From: Eulemur rufifrons
Lineage: Eukaryota; Chordata; Mammalia; Primates; Lemuridae
Assembly (NCBI RefSeq): GCF_041146395.1
Contig: NC_090986.1
Location: 39,964,001-40,028,000 of the forward strand
Length of the DNA stretch: 64,000 bases
Direction: 5' to 3'
The number at the start of each line of letters is the position of its first letter. The first letter of the stretch is position 1. Shown one piece after another: positions 34,200-46,456 of the stretch. Both the position numbers and the translations under genes were made by a program. The notes under the pieces are model-generated. The model had not been told where the DNA came from and searched no databases. It saw only the letters and a program-made list of their open reading frames with translations.

Positions 34200-35430
34200 T
34201 GTTCAATAAAGGGCTTCCGTTCATCAGTGCTGATCTAGCAACAGCTGCTGCTGAATGTCCAGCCTGACAGCAGCAGAGTCCAACCATCCTTTAAGGAGAC
34301 TAACCAGTCCTTATACCCTGGAATGGGCCATAAATCATTTTGACTGAATTTGAAACATATTCTGGGTGTGAATTTGTCTTTCTGTTAGGGGCTTAGCCAG
34401 CGCCACTGTTTGAGGGCTTACAGAATGTTTGATCCCTCAACACAGGGATCATTTCAGACTGAGGAACCCACTTGATAACAAAGGATGATCCATGGGTTCC
34501 ATTTGTCCTATCATTTACCACACCATCCCGAAGCTGCTAATCTGATAGAGCAGAAAAATAGTCTTGATGGCACAGCTAGAGATGACATTCTGGAGCTTGG
34601 CCATGATACCCTGCAAGAATGAGGTCCCTATCCTCCAGTGATCCCAGCAGGAAGAACATGAAAGTAGGAGTGTCTCCACTTAGCATCACTCTCAGTGATC
34701 CACCTGGGGAATTTATGCTTTCCATCATCTCTGTAGCTCTGAGTACTAAGGGTTGAAAAATCCTGATTCTCAGAAGGGAAACATTTCCAACAGAAGACAC
34801 TGCAAAAATCCTGTTATTCTTTTAAGCTACAGTTGCTACTGGGACTGGAAGGCTCCTTTTCTAATTGAAGAAATCACTGTTTGGATGGAGCTAATGTCCC
34901 TGTTCATCTGGAGAAGGTAGGGCTGCTGTTACAGAATGGAGCATGGAGGAGGTTTGGCACAAGGTGTTTTTTGGTACTTCCTCATCTAATGTTGATGATA
35001 AATGGACATTAGAAAGGCCTAATGAACACCCCATGAAGTCAGCCACCTGGACCAGCAGATGTACTAGTCAAAGATAAAGAGTTGTCAGTATCAGTTTTGG
35101 CCTTGAAACTATCTGTAGTGGCTGGGGCTGTATTTTGATAAACTTTCCTTCCCCAAGAGATTTTCTCTAGAATTCTGGAGAAACGTCTTCCAGAACTTAT
35201 TAGAAGCAAGTGAATCCTAATAGTGTAATAGGTGGACTCTAGTGAATGCTATGGTGTGGAACCCAGGTCCCCTGTCCAGAACTGAGGTGCTCCTTTTCCT
35301 GAAGCTGCTGGAAACGTTGGTTAGCTAAAAACTCTAGTCTAGTTCCTCTATGAATATTGCTTTTGGTGATGTATCATTCTTGGGGACAGCCTATGTGAAG
35401 TGGTTGATGGGGGCATTTTGCAGTATTTAA
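34200..35430 (+). mobile_element. Possible ERVL interior remnant
   Basis: A GC-richer stretch with no splice-supported exon, downstream of the ERVL LTR and leader in the same orientation. Its texture is that of degraded retroviral internal sequence, but I see no pol motif. Placement is by context only. Confidence 0.3.
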
Positions 35431-35579
35431 TGCTACTGTAACTATTTTTTTCCTATTTTTCAGTTTGATAGTGTATATGATAACATACAGTTGATTTTGT
35501 ATGTTAACCTTATATCTGTGACCTTACTAAGCTCATTTATTAATTTTAATAGTTTTGTAAATTCACTGAAATTTTCTTT

Positions 35580-35915
35580 TTTTTTTTTTTTTTTTTTTGT
35601 TGAGACAGAGTCTCACTTTGTTGCCCAGGCTAGAGTGAGTGCCGTGGCGTCAGCTTAGCTCACAGCAACCTCAGACTCCTCGGCTTAAGCGATCCTACTG
35701 CCTCAGCCTCCCGAGTAGCTGGGACTACAGGCATGCGCCACTATGCCCGGCTAATTTTTTCTATATAGATTTTTAGTTGTCCATATAATGTCGTTCTATT
35801 TTTAGTAGAGACGGGGTCTCGCTCAGGCTGGTCTCGAACTCCTGACCTTGAGCAATCCACCCGCCTCGGCCTCCCAGAGTGCTAGGATTACAGGCGTGAG
35901 CCACCGCGCCCGGCC
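35580..35915 (-). repeat. Dimeric Alu of lemur-type subfamily (antisense), with 12-bp target duplication
   Basis: A full Alu with a long poly-T lead on the + strand, flanked by gaaattttcttt at 35568-35579 and 35916-35927. It is little diverged, and CpGs survive in ccaccgcgcccggcc and gtagagacggggtctcgctc. The left arm (gtggcgtcagcttagctcac) and linker (tttttagttgtcc) look like the strepsirrhine Alu subfamily rather than AluS/Y. This is the best marker of the host lineage in the window. Confidence 0.88.
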
Positions 35916-36399
35916 GAAATTTTCTTTATAGATAATCATATTATCCGTCTTTCTGATCTCTAGCCCCTCTACCTCTTGGCACTTGCTTTATTCCAGTTAG
36001 AAAAGCCGCATCCTTCCTTGCTTCTAATCTGAGGGAGAAACAATTACAAATTAATCATTTCAGTCTTGCCTCATTAAGTATGATGTTAGCTGTAGGTGTT
36101 TTGATAGCCTTTATCAATTTGAGGAAGTTCCCTATTATTCCTACCTTGCTGATAGTTTTTATCATAAATGTGTATTGGATTTTGTCAAATGCTTTTTCTG
36201 CACCTATTGAAATGATCATGTACTAAGAGAATAAAAGGAAAATTGAATTACATTAATTAATTTTTGAATGTTAAATCAACTTTGCATTCTTGGGATAAAA
36301 CCTTCTGGTATGGGATGTGTTGTTGAATTTGATTTGCTAATATTTTGTTAAGAATTTTTGGGTATACATTCATGAGGGATGTTGGTCCTATAATTTAGG

Positions 36400-36462
36400 C
36401 CCAACATATAAATATATATTTTTATATTATACATATATATTTTTATATATATATATTTTGGT
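36400..36462. repeat. AT-rich low-complexity tract
   Basis: A run of TA and TTTTA repeats within the L1 block. Confidence 0.8.
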
Positions 36463-38210
36463 AATATCTTTGTCAGGTTCTAGTATTACAATTATCCTCA
36501 TCTCATACAATGAGATAGTAATCCTGACTTACCCAATCCTACCCAATTTTTAAAAAGTTTGCATAAGATTGATGTTATTTCTTCTTGAGTATTTGATAGA
36601 ATTCACCAGTGGCATTATCTGGTCTTGGAATTTTCTTCTGGAGAAGTTTTTGACAAACTAACTTCTTTAATAGATACAGGGATATTCAGATTTTCTGTTA
36701 TTTCTCATGTCAATTTTGATAACATATTTTTTTGGAGAAATTTGTTTATTTCGTCTAATTATTGAAATTTTTGGCGTGAAGTTGTCCATAGCATTCTTTT
36801 GTTATCCTTTAAGGTTTGTGGGATGTGGTAATATTATAATTCCCTCCCACCCTTGTTAAGATAGTTTTTAATATCAGTTTTAGGTTCATAGCAAAATTAA
36901 GAGGAAGATACAGAGATTTCCCATATACCCTTTGCCCCACACATGCATGGCCTCTCCCAGTATCTACATTTCCCACCAGAGTGGTACATTTGTTTCTGTT
37001 GATGACCTATATTGACACATCATAATTGCCCAAAGTCCATAGTTTACATTAGGGTTTACTCTTGGTGTTGGGTATTCTGTGGGTTTGTACAAATGTCTAA
37101 TGAATGACATGCATCCATCATTATAGTATCATAAGAGTATTTCTATTGCCCTAAAAAGATCTGTGTTCCACTTATTCATTCCTGTTCCCCCACCCCTCAA
37201 CTCTAGGTAATTATTGATCTTCTTACTGTCTCCATAGTTTTGCCTTTTCCAGAATGTCAGATGGTTGGAATTATATAGTATGTAGCCTTTTCAGATTGGT
37301 TTCTTTCATGTAATAGTATACATTTAAGGTTTGTTTTTTATCTTTTTGTGGCTTAATAGCTTGTTTCTATTTAGCACTGAAAAATATTACATTGTCTGAA
37401 TATACCACAGTTTATTTATCTGTTCATCTACCGAAGGACATCTTGGTTGCTTCTAAGTTTTGGCAATTATGAATAAAGTTGCTGTATGCATCTGTGTACT
37501 GATTTTTGTGTGTACATAAGTTTTCTCTCTCTCTTTTTTTTTTTTTTGAAATTGATGGATAACACTATATGTTTTTATCATGTACAACATGATATTTTGA
37601 AATACATATACACTGTGAAATGGTTAAATTTAGGGGACATAAATTTTCAGCTCTTTGGCAAATATCAAGAAATGTGATTGCTGGAGTATCATATAGTAAG
37701 AGTATGTTTAGTTTGGCAGGAAACCATCAAACTGTCTTCCAAAGTGGCTGTAACATTTTGCATTTCCACCAACAATGAATGAGAGTTCCTGTTGCTCTGC
37801 ATCCTCATCAGCATTTGGTGTTGTCAATATTATGGATTTTGGCCATTCTGATAGGTGTGTAGTGTTATCTCATTTTAATTTGCATTTTTCTGATGATATA
37901 TGATGTGGAACATTTTTTCATATGCTTATTTGCCAACTGTGTATCTTCTTTGGTGAGATGTCTGTTGAGGTCTTTTGCTCATTGGGTTGTTTTCTTATTG
38001 TTGAGTTTTAATAGTTCTTGATACATTTTGGATAACAGTCCTTTGTCAGATATGTCCTTTGCAAATATTTTCTCCTAATCTGTGTCTTGTCTTCTCATTC
38101 TGTTGGCATTGTCTTAAAGAACAGAAGTTGGTAATTTTAGTGAAGTTCAGTGCATTAATTATTTCTTTCATGGATCTTGCCTTGGTGTTATATATAAAAA
38201 GTCATTGCCA

Positions 38211-38509
38211 GCCAGGTGTGGTGACTCTTGCATGTAATCCCAGCACTTTGGAAGACTGAGGTGGGAGGACGGCTTGAGGCCAGGAGTATGAGACCTGAGC
38301 AGCATAGCGAGACCCTATCTCTACAAAAAATAAAAAAAATTAGCTGGGCATGGTGGTGTGCACTATAGTTCTCACCACTGAGGAGGCTGAAGCAGGAGGG
38401 TTGCTTAAACCCAGGAGTTCAAGGTGATGGTGAGCCATGATGGCACCACTGCACTCCAGCCTAGGCAACAGAATGAGACCCTGTTTCTAAAAAAAAAAAA
38501 AAAAAATAG
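38211..38509 (+). repeat. AluJ-type element (sense) with 10-bp target duplication
   Basis: A dimeric old Alu from gccaggtgtggtgactcttg to an 18-base A run. gtcattgcca flanks it at 38201-38210 and 38510-38519. It is inserted in antisense L1. Confidence 0.92.
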
Positions 38510-41257
38510 GTCATTGCCATACCCAATGTCATCTAGGTTTTCTCCTATGTCATCTTCTAGGAGTTTTATACTTTTGTCTTTTACATGTAAGGTCTGTTTC
38601 CCATATTGAGTTTATTTTTGTGAAAGATATAATATCTGTATCTAGATTTATTTTGTTGTGTGTGTATGTCCAGTTGTTTCAGTACCATTTATGAACAGAC
38701 TATGTTTGCTCTGTTATAGTGCCTTTGCTCTTTAGTCTATTATCAGTTGGCTATATTGATGTGGGTCTGTTTCTGGGTTTATCTGCTTGTTTCTACTTTC
38801 ACCAACACTATCAAGTCTGATTACTGTGGCTTTATAGTAAGGCTTGAAGCTAGGTAAGGTAGTGTCAATCTTCAAACTTTGTTCTTCTCCTTCAGTATTG
38901 TTTTGGCTATTCTGAATCTTTTGCTTCTCCATATACACTTTAGAATTAGTTTGTTGAAATCCATAACATAAGTTGCTGGGATTTTTATTAGGGTTACATT
39001 GAATCTGTAGATCAAGTTGGGAAAAACTGACATCTTTACAATATTGAGTCTTCCTATCCATGAACATGGAATATTTCTCCATTTGTTTAGCTCTTCTTTG
39101 ATTTTGTTCAGCAGAGTTTTATAGCTTGCCACATATAGATCTTGTACATATTTTGTTAGATTTTTACCTGTTTTTCATTTTTAGAGGTGGTAATGTAAAT
39201 AGTCTTGTGTTTTTTATTTTCAAATTCTACCTGTTCATTGCTGGTATATAGGAAAGCAGTTGACTTTTGTATATTAACCTTGTATCATGCAACCTTGCTA
39301 AAATAATCTCTCCTTAGTTCCAGGAATTTTTTTGCCCATTCTTTTGAATTTTCTACATAGATGATTATGTCATCTGCAAACAAAGACAGCTTATTTCTTC
39401 CTTCCCAATTCTGTATATTTTTTATTTCCTTTTCTTGTTTTATTGCATTAGTTCAGACTTCCAGGATGACATTCATAAGGAGCAGGGGACAACCTTTCCT
39501 TGATTCTGATCTTAGTGAGAAAGCTTTTAGTTTCTCATCATTAAGTATGATATTAGCTATAGGTTTTTTGTAGACATTCTTTATCAAGTGGAGGCAGTTC
39601 CCCTTGACTTCTAGTTTATTGTGAGTTTTTATCACAAATGGGTGTTGGAATTTTTCAAATGCTTTTTCTACATCTATTGATAATGGTCATGTGATTTTTC
39701 TTTTTTAGCCTATTGTGATGGATTACCTTAATTGATTTTCAAATGTTGAACCAGCCTTGCATACCTGGGATAAATTCCACTTGGTTGTGGTATATAGTTT
39801 TTTTCCTACATTGTTGGATTTGATTTGTTAATAATTTATTGAGGATTTTTGTGTGTGTGTGTCAGTGTTTATGAGAGATGCTAGTTTATAGTTTTCTTGT
39901 TTTGTAACGTCTTTGTCTGGTTTTGGTATTAGGGTAATGCCGGCCTCATAGAATTAGTTAGGAGGTATTCCCTCTCTTTTTATCTTGTGAAAGAGATTGT
40001 AGAGAATTGGTATAATTTCTTTCTTAAATGTTTGATTGAATTCACCAATGACCTCTCTGGGCTTTCTGTTTTGGAAAGTTATTAATTTTTGATTCAATTT
40101 CTTTAATATGTATAGGTCAATTGAGATTGTCTATTTCTTCTGTGAGTTTTGGCACATTGTACCTTTCAAGGACTTGGTCCATTTCATCTAGGTTATCCAA
40201 TTTGTGGGCATAGAATTGTTCATAGTATTCCTTTACTATCCATTTAATATCCATGGGGTCTGTAGTGATATCCTCTCTTTCATTTCTAATGATCTCTTTT
40301 TCATTCCTCCTCATGTCGGAGTTTTTTAAATTTTCCTTGTTAATTGTAGCTTGCAATTTGTCAATTTTGTTTATAAGTTTAAAGAACCGACTTTGGCTTT
40401 ATTAAGTTGTTGATCTATTTTCTATTTTATTGACTTTTCTCTCATCATTCTAATTTACTTCTTTCTACTCCACTCTTTGTTCTAGTTTTTTAAGGTGGAA
40501 TCTAAAGGCATTGATTTTAGATTTTTCCTTTCTTCTAATATAAATATTTAAATCTATGAATTTTCATCTCAGTGCTGTTTTAGTTGCATCCCACAAATTT
40601 TGATTGCTATATATTTGTCATTTAGTTTAAAATATTGTCCAGTTTTCTTTGTGATTTTATCTTTGACCCATGCATTGTTTCGAATTATTTAACTTTCAGA
40701 TATTTGATGTTTTCATTTATATGTGTATCTATATATATATATCTCCAAAATTACATTATAAAGCATGCTTTTCATGATTTTGATCTTTTAACATTTATTG
40801 AGATATATTTTATCACTTAGGATATATTCTGTCTTGGTGATTATACCATGTGCACTTGAAAAGAATGTGTTCTGCCATTTTTGCATGTAGAATTCTATAA
40901 ATGTCAATTAGTTAAAAGTTGGATGGTAGTGTTGTTTGGATGTTTTATGTCTGTATTCATATTTTGTCTAGTTCTGTCAGTTACTGATGGAGAGTAGGGT
41001 ATTAAAAATATTTCACTCTAATTATGGATATATCTGTGGCCCTTCAATTGTGTCTGTTTTTTGCTTCATATACTTTGACACTCTGCTATTAGGGACATAT
41101 AACTTTATAATTGTTAAAAATTCCTTATGCATTATTTCATTATGACATCTCTATTTCCAATAATACTTTTTGTGATGAATGTATTTATACTAAAATAGCC
41201 TCTTCAGATTTCTTATCCTTAGTGTTTACATGTTAAATTTTTTTTCCCATCCATTTT

Positions 41258-41553
41258 TCTTTTTTTTGAGAAAGGGTCTTGCTCCATTGCCGAGGTTGGA
41301 GTGCTGTGACATCATCATAGCTAACTGCAACCACAAACTCTTGGGCTCAAGCGATCCTGCCGCCTTAGCCTCTTGAGTAGCTGGGACTACAGGTGCTTGC
41401 CATGACGCCTGGCTAGTTTTTCTGTTTTTTGGTAGAGATGGGGTCCTTGCTGTGTTGTTCAGGCTGGTCTTGAACTCTTAGACTCAAGCAGTTTTCTCCC
41501 CTTGGCCTCCCAAAGTGCTAGGATTATAGGTGTTGAGCCACCGACGCCTGGCC
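41258..41553 (-). repeat. AluJ-type element (antisense)
   Basis: A complete old dimeric Alu: tgagaaagggtcttgctcca at the 3' side through ccgacgcctggcc. The ends are followed by a ccattt-like repeat, a possible short target duplication. It is inserted in the antisense L1. Confidence 0.9.
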
Positions 41554-43619
41554 CATTTACTTTGGACCTATCTGTATTTTTACATAGAAATAGACCTATC
41601 TATTTCTTTCTATAGGCAGCCATTGTAGAATCTTGTCCCTTTCTAAAAATCCACTCTGTCAATCTTTGCCTTTTAACTGGAGGGTTTAGAATATTAATAT
41701 TTAATGTAATTAATTATTGATATAATTGACTTTAGGTCTACCACTTTATTGTCTTCTATTTTCCTCTTTTTTTTTTTTTTTTGGTTCCTTTCTTCCTCCT
41801 TGTTTGCCTTCTAAAAAGGTTGGGAACCACTATCAATGTACTTAGGGTTATGATTGTACTGCTCCACTTAAAACAGAAACCTTGCAACCATACAGATGCT
41901 TTTATTCCTCCTCCCCATTGCATTTTATGTTATAGTTGTCATATATATATTATGGCTACATACTTTGAAAACCTCACCATAAAATATTATAATTTTTACT
42001 GTCAACAGTCATGTATATATATTTTAAAGAACTTAAAGGAAAAATGTAATATTTTGTGTTTACCTATATATTTATTATTTCTGTTGCTCTTTCTCCATTC
42101 TGAAGATGCAATTATTTCCTTTCATCCCAATGCTTACTTTAGCATTTCTTGTAAAGCAGTCTGCTGGGAATAAACTCTTTGTTTTTCTTTATCTGAGAAT
42201 GTCTTTATTTTGCTTTCATTCTTAAAGGATATTTTAGGTGGATATAGAATTCTGAGCAGACACTTTTTTCCTTTCAGCAGTTTAATAATGCTGCCCCACT
42301 GTGTTTTTATCTCTGGTTTCCTATGAAAAATCTTTGGTAATTTGAACCTTATTCCCCTCTGTGGAGTGTGTCATTTTTCTTTAGCTGGTGTCAAGAGTTT
42401 TTTCTTTGTTTTTGGTTTTCAATAGTTTGATTTGATGTGAAGAGTCATTTTCTTTGAGTTTATCCTCTTTGGAAAATGCTGAGCTTCTTGAATCTGTAAC
42501 TTTTTGACTTCCACCAAATTTGGGATGTTTTCTACAATTGTTTCTTTTCTCTTACCTTCCAAGAGTCCCGTGACTATTACAATAAATAAAACTTTTGGGA
42601 TTGTCCCACAGGTCTCTGACAGTTCAGTTTTCCTTTTGTCAACTTTTTTTTCTCTTTGTTCTTCAGATTGGGTAAGTTTTATTGATCCATTTTTAAGTTC
42701 ACAGACTAATTTCTCTCATCTCCATTTTCTTATTGGACCCATCCAGTGAATTTTTTCTTTTACGTATTGTTGAGTTTTGAGATTTACATTTGGATTTAAA
42801 AAAAAATAATTTCTCTTGCTCTGCTGAGAACTTTCCATTCAGTTGTCTTTGACTTTACTTGATGGAACACACATACAGTATTAATAGTTGCTTTAATATC
42901 ATTGTTGGAATATTACAACATCTGGATTATTTTAGGGTTGACATCTTTTGATTGTCTTTTCCCTTGAAATCAATCACATTTTTCTTGCTTTTTGTATTGT
43001 GAGAATTTTGAATTTTAACTTGGACGTTCTGAATGTTATGTTTTATAAACTCTCCTGAATTTATTATGATTCTCTGGAGAATGTTGCTTTTGTTGTTCTT
43101 ATTGTTGTTTTATTTAGGTTCAGATAGCAAATTTGGTTTTGCCTTCTGTTTTTGCTAGTTCAAGTCCCAGAGCCTGTGCTATGCTGGTGTGCGTCTGTCT
43201 CATATCTGTGTAGCTCTAGACTAAGCCCAAGACTTGTGTGGGTTTATAGACAGGATTAGGGGATCTCTTTCTGTATCTTCTCTTTCCAGGATTTCTTCCA
43301 CATTCTCCACCATGCAAGAGCCTCTTTTCCCTGTTCCTCTGGCCAGAAAGATAAGAGTTTTAATTTAGAGTTTTAACTTCTGGGTGATTGCCCTGTAGGG
43401 CAGTGATTGCTTCCTGGCCTTCAGGCAAAAGTGTTAGGGAAAACAGAAAAAACAACCATGGTGGGAGATTCACTCTTTTGTGGGTCCCTTTTTCAAGTTT
43501 TGACTCCCTTCCACAATCTGCTTTAGTTTCTTTTTCAGAATGCTTAAGTAATTTTTTGTCTCTCTCTTTTTTTTTTTTTTTTTGTATTTTGTCCATAGTG
43601 TTTAATTCTAAACGGTGGG

Positions 43620-43930
43620 GAAGATAGATTGTATTTGGGTTTATGCCAACACACTGGAACCAGAACTCCCTTCTTTAGTTCCCTTTAAGATTTTTCTCTT
43701 TATCTTTGATTTTAGCAGTTTGACTATATTGTACCTAAATATGTTTTTTGTGTGTGTTTATCCTACTTCTTGTTCATTGAGCTTCTTAGGTCTGTGTGAT
43801 AATAATTTTTATTTAACTTGGCAAATTTTGGCCTTTGTTTCCTTAAATATTATTTCAGACCCAGTCTCTCTCTTATTTCCTTCTGGGAATGCAATGGTAC
43901 ACATTTGACACTGTTTGATATCATATGTGT
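43620..43930 (-). mobile_element. L1 ORF1/5'-region fragment (antisense)
   Basis: It parallels the L1 segment at 42.4-42.6 kb and that at 52.5-52.75 kb (tttttctctttatctttgat, cattgagcttcttaggtctg). A separate old fragment. Confidence 0.65.
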
Positions 43931-43980
43931 ATATGATCATAGGTATATGTCATGTGTATATGATCATAGGTATATGTCAT
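43927..43980. repeat. Two-copy 27-bp perfect tandem duplication
   Basis: The 27-mer starting gtgtatatgatcataggtat is repeated exactly at 43927-43953 and 43954-43980, followed by a decayed partial third copy. Confidence 0.95.
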
Positions 43981-44164
43981 GTATATATGACCAGATAGTA
44001 AATAATTTAGGATTGGTGGAACACAGTTCTGTTCTTTTAGTTCAGAAGCAACCACAGACAATATATAAATAGATGAGCATGGCTGTGTTCCAGTGTAACT
44101 TTATTTACAAAAATAGGTGGCAGGCTAGATTTGGCATGCAGACTAAATAGTTTGCTGACCCCTG
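43981..44164 (+). mobile_element. MER20-like hAT-Charlie element
   Basis: Carries ccagatagtaaataatttag, catggctgtgttccagtgta, actttatttacaaaaatagg and the gtttgctgacccctg terminus, in the order typical of this non-autonomous hAT family. The left terminus is lost. Confidence 0.75.
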
Positions 44165-44690
44165 AGTAGATAGTGATAGTTGCTGGAGTTACATTGTGAA
44201 TTCAGGGGTAAAATCAAAGAAGTACAAGACACAAATATTGGAAATAATTAAAGTGTGGGGTCTGTATGGGTGAGAATGAAGTGGTAGGGGGTGAGACTGG
44301 AAAGATATGTTAGGACCAGGTTATTGTGTTCCATGTATTGCTTTATTTGAGAACTATCTTAGGTTTTTAAGCAATGTAATGATAGAGTTAAACTTTCAAT
44401 TTGTGAAGATATCTCTAGTACCATTGCAGAGGATGAATAAAAAGGAATAGATCCCCAAAGCAGGGTTGCATTTAAAGAAGCAGTTGCAGTAGGTCTGACA
44501 AGTAAAAATAAACACAGATAAAAGCCAATGGGAATAGATGAAATAGGATGGATTTGAGAGACATTTTGGATTAGAAGGATGAAGAAGGAATGATAGGTAT
44601 AACAGGTGAGTAGATCTCAAATATAGATAGAATAATGCCTTTCATCTAGATAGGAAGGGAGGAGAAGTGGTTAGGTAGATAGTGAGGGAC
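44165..44690 (+). other. Intron 1 DNA with old unassigned repeat material
   Basis: GA-rich style similar to the repeats near 31.0 and 56.2 kb. No named element. Confidence 0.3.
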
Positions 44691-44706
44691 TTCCAGCTTT
44701 CCTAGG

Positions 44707-45150
44707 TGCAAAAGTATGTGCCCTGCCTTGGTGCTGCCCTACCTTGATCCTGTCCTTAGTGATTGCCACACCTGAGGGAAGGAGGACCACTCTGCCAATC
44801 TGCCAAAGAATGCAGGGAATTTGCCAGGACACTGGGCAGACAGCCCAGGCACAATAGGGTCTTGAAAATGACCTATAGTAACCTAAGGCTAATTATCATG
44901 TCATTAACTGTCCATCAAACTGATTCAATGGTGATGTTTGAACACAAGGAGGGCCCAATCCAGACAGCAAAAAACAGGACCCCAGACCATAACCAGGGCC
45001 CATTCATTTATCTGCTGTTACAAATGTACCTTGCTCTTGCTCTATAAACCCATCTTGCTCTTCCTCAATAAACTTTGTTTTGTGCTGTCCTTGCTACCTG
45101 TATGTCTGGTTATTCTTCAGCCAAGAACATACCAAGAACTGAGAACAGAC
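44707..45150 (+). mobile_element. ERV1-like LTR (sense to MYCBP2)
   Basis: It shows retroviral LTR signals in proper order: a TATA-like tctataaacc at 45041-45050, then AATAAA at 45067-45072 and a TG-rich stretch (tgtatgtctggtta). The right end is not sharply defined. The open frames 44763-45047 and 44938-45216 fall in it. The family is probably ERV1 class; the subfamily is not assigned. Confidence 0.55.
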
Positions 45151-45680
45151 TGCCAACCCAGCAGAGCTAGTTTGTCAAGTCCATTCTTGGTATTCTCTCT
45201 AAATTTTCTTCTTTGATTACTTCAAAGTCAGTTTTGTGATTTCATATATACATTTGACTTCCTGGTCTGTAATTTGTAGGTAAAAGCCCCCTCCCTTAAG
45301 TTCTAGCCTATATTTTGAAAAGTCTACTGCTTGTTTTCTGTCAGTTCTATCGCAAATATGTATGCTCAGTATATGGCTTCTAATTGCATTTATTCATTCA
45401 TATCATTCGCTATATTCAAAGGCTCCTCACAAATTGCCTGTTTTCCTGTAGGCCAGTTAAACAGAAGTCTGAGATTCCTGTCTTGAAGTTGACATTAAGA
45501 GATTATAATGAACTAACTCCCACTCACCCCCACCTCCTTTTTCCAGAAAGCAGGGAGAAGGCATATTTCAGTGGGAGAGTGAGTTAGATGGAAAAGGGAG
45601 TAGAGTATTTAGAAATTAGTGTTTGAAGGGAAAGAAGAAAGTGGTAGCTTGAGGAAGGAGACAGAATTTATCTCTTGGGT
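45151..45680 (+). other. Intron 1 DNA, nothing recognised
   Basis: No splice-flanked open frame and no element that I can name. Confidence 0.35.
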
Positions 45681-46137
45681 AAGAGACACTGTAGCAAATG
45701 TTCTTAGTGTCCTAGCCATAGATCTTGGCATTCATCTCCATACAGTCTACTGCAAACATCTGTGACTTTCTGCCTGAAAAGAATCATGCCCGGTCTGTGT
45801 GCTGGCCAATCCAGAAATGCCAGAAAGTTAATGCCTTCAGAAAAGCTTTCAACCAATGATGGATGGAGAGTTGGTAGATAAATACCTTTTTATCGCCTGC
45901 ATTTGGAATAACTCTGAGCCATGTTCTAAACCATCTAGTGGAATTCTCCACTAGCATCAAGTTCTAGTTGTCTGTCAGGGTAACTGTCTTCATAATGCAC
46001 CCATTCTTAATTTCTTCCCTTCCCTATTTCACTTCTGATTTCCTCTACTAATGTTTTTTGTGGTATCACTTCTCAAAACAACTACTGCACTTGAATTCTT
46101 GAATCCAGGTCTTTTTCTGGGGAAACTCAAACCAAGA
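45681..46137 (+). mobile_element. Probable ERVL-class LTR (sense)
   Basis: The segment ends ctggggaaactcaaaccaag, like ERVL LTR termini (GGGAAACCCAA...AAGACA). The body reads as moderately GC-rich LTR text. No polyadenylation signal was located, and the start is uncertain. Confidence 0.4.
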
Positions 46138-46144
46138 TAGACAT

Positions 46145-46385
46145 TTTATTTTAGCATGAGAATAATAATAAACAAAATTTGTTTAGCACTTACTAAGTAT
46201 CAGTTAGAACTCTAAGTGTGTCATTATCCAGTGGGAGAGGTACTATTTTCACCCTGTTTTACAAATGACAGAACTGAGGCACAGAGAGGTTAAGTAACTT
46301 TCCTAAGATCAAAGAGTTAGTAATTAACAGAGTCTACATTTGAACCTAGTTCATTTGTCTCTAAATTCTGTACTCTAACCTTGTA
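46145..46385 (-). repeat. MIR (antisense)
   Basis: The + strand shows the complement of a near-complete MIR: tttagcacttactaagtatc, gaggtactattttcaccctg, actgaggcacagagaggtta and the downstream ttgaacctagttcattt. Confidence 0.85.
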
Positions 46386-46414
46386 GGCTGAAGGAGAAGA
46401 GCAAGAATAGTTAT

Positions 46415-46456
46415 TAAACAAACAAACAAACAAACAAAAAGAGAGAGAGAGAGAGA
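46415..46456. repeat. Compound (AAAC)n-(GA)8 microsatellite
   Basis: About six AAAC units run directly into eight GA units at 46441-46456. Confidence 0.95.

Larger units (their letters stand above)
35431..36835 (-). mobile_element. L1 ORF2 fragment (antisense), split by a lemur-type Alu
   Basis: The + strand is the complement of the L1 ORF2 reverse-transcriptase region (for example gcctcattaagtatgatgtt, ttggattttgtcaaatgctt, gcattcttgggataaaacc). Frames are broken. The Alu at 35580-35915 interrupts it. Confidence 0.85.
36840..43310 (-). mobile_element. Long old L1 (antisense), nearly full span, interrupted by two Alus
   Basis: Read on the + strand, the order is L1 3' UTR (36.84-37.7 kb), ORF2 C-terminus to RT (37.7-40.1 kb), ORF2 N-terminal part (40.1-41.8 kb), then ORF1/5' region (42.18-43.3 kb). 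Broken minus-strand frames match L1 ORF2: 39453-39635 (GNCLHLIKNVYKKPIANIIL), 38872-39132 and 40117-40356. It may be more than one insertion joined end to end. Not active. Confidence 0.8.

Noticed and set aside
41781..42173. 130-codon plus-strand open frame in intron 1
   Set aside because: It is the reverse complement of old L1 sequence and T-rich; not a MYCBP2 exon.
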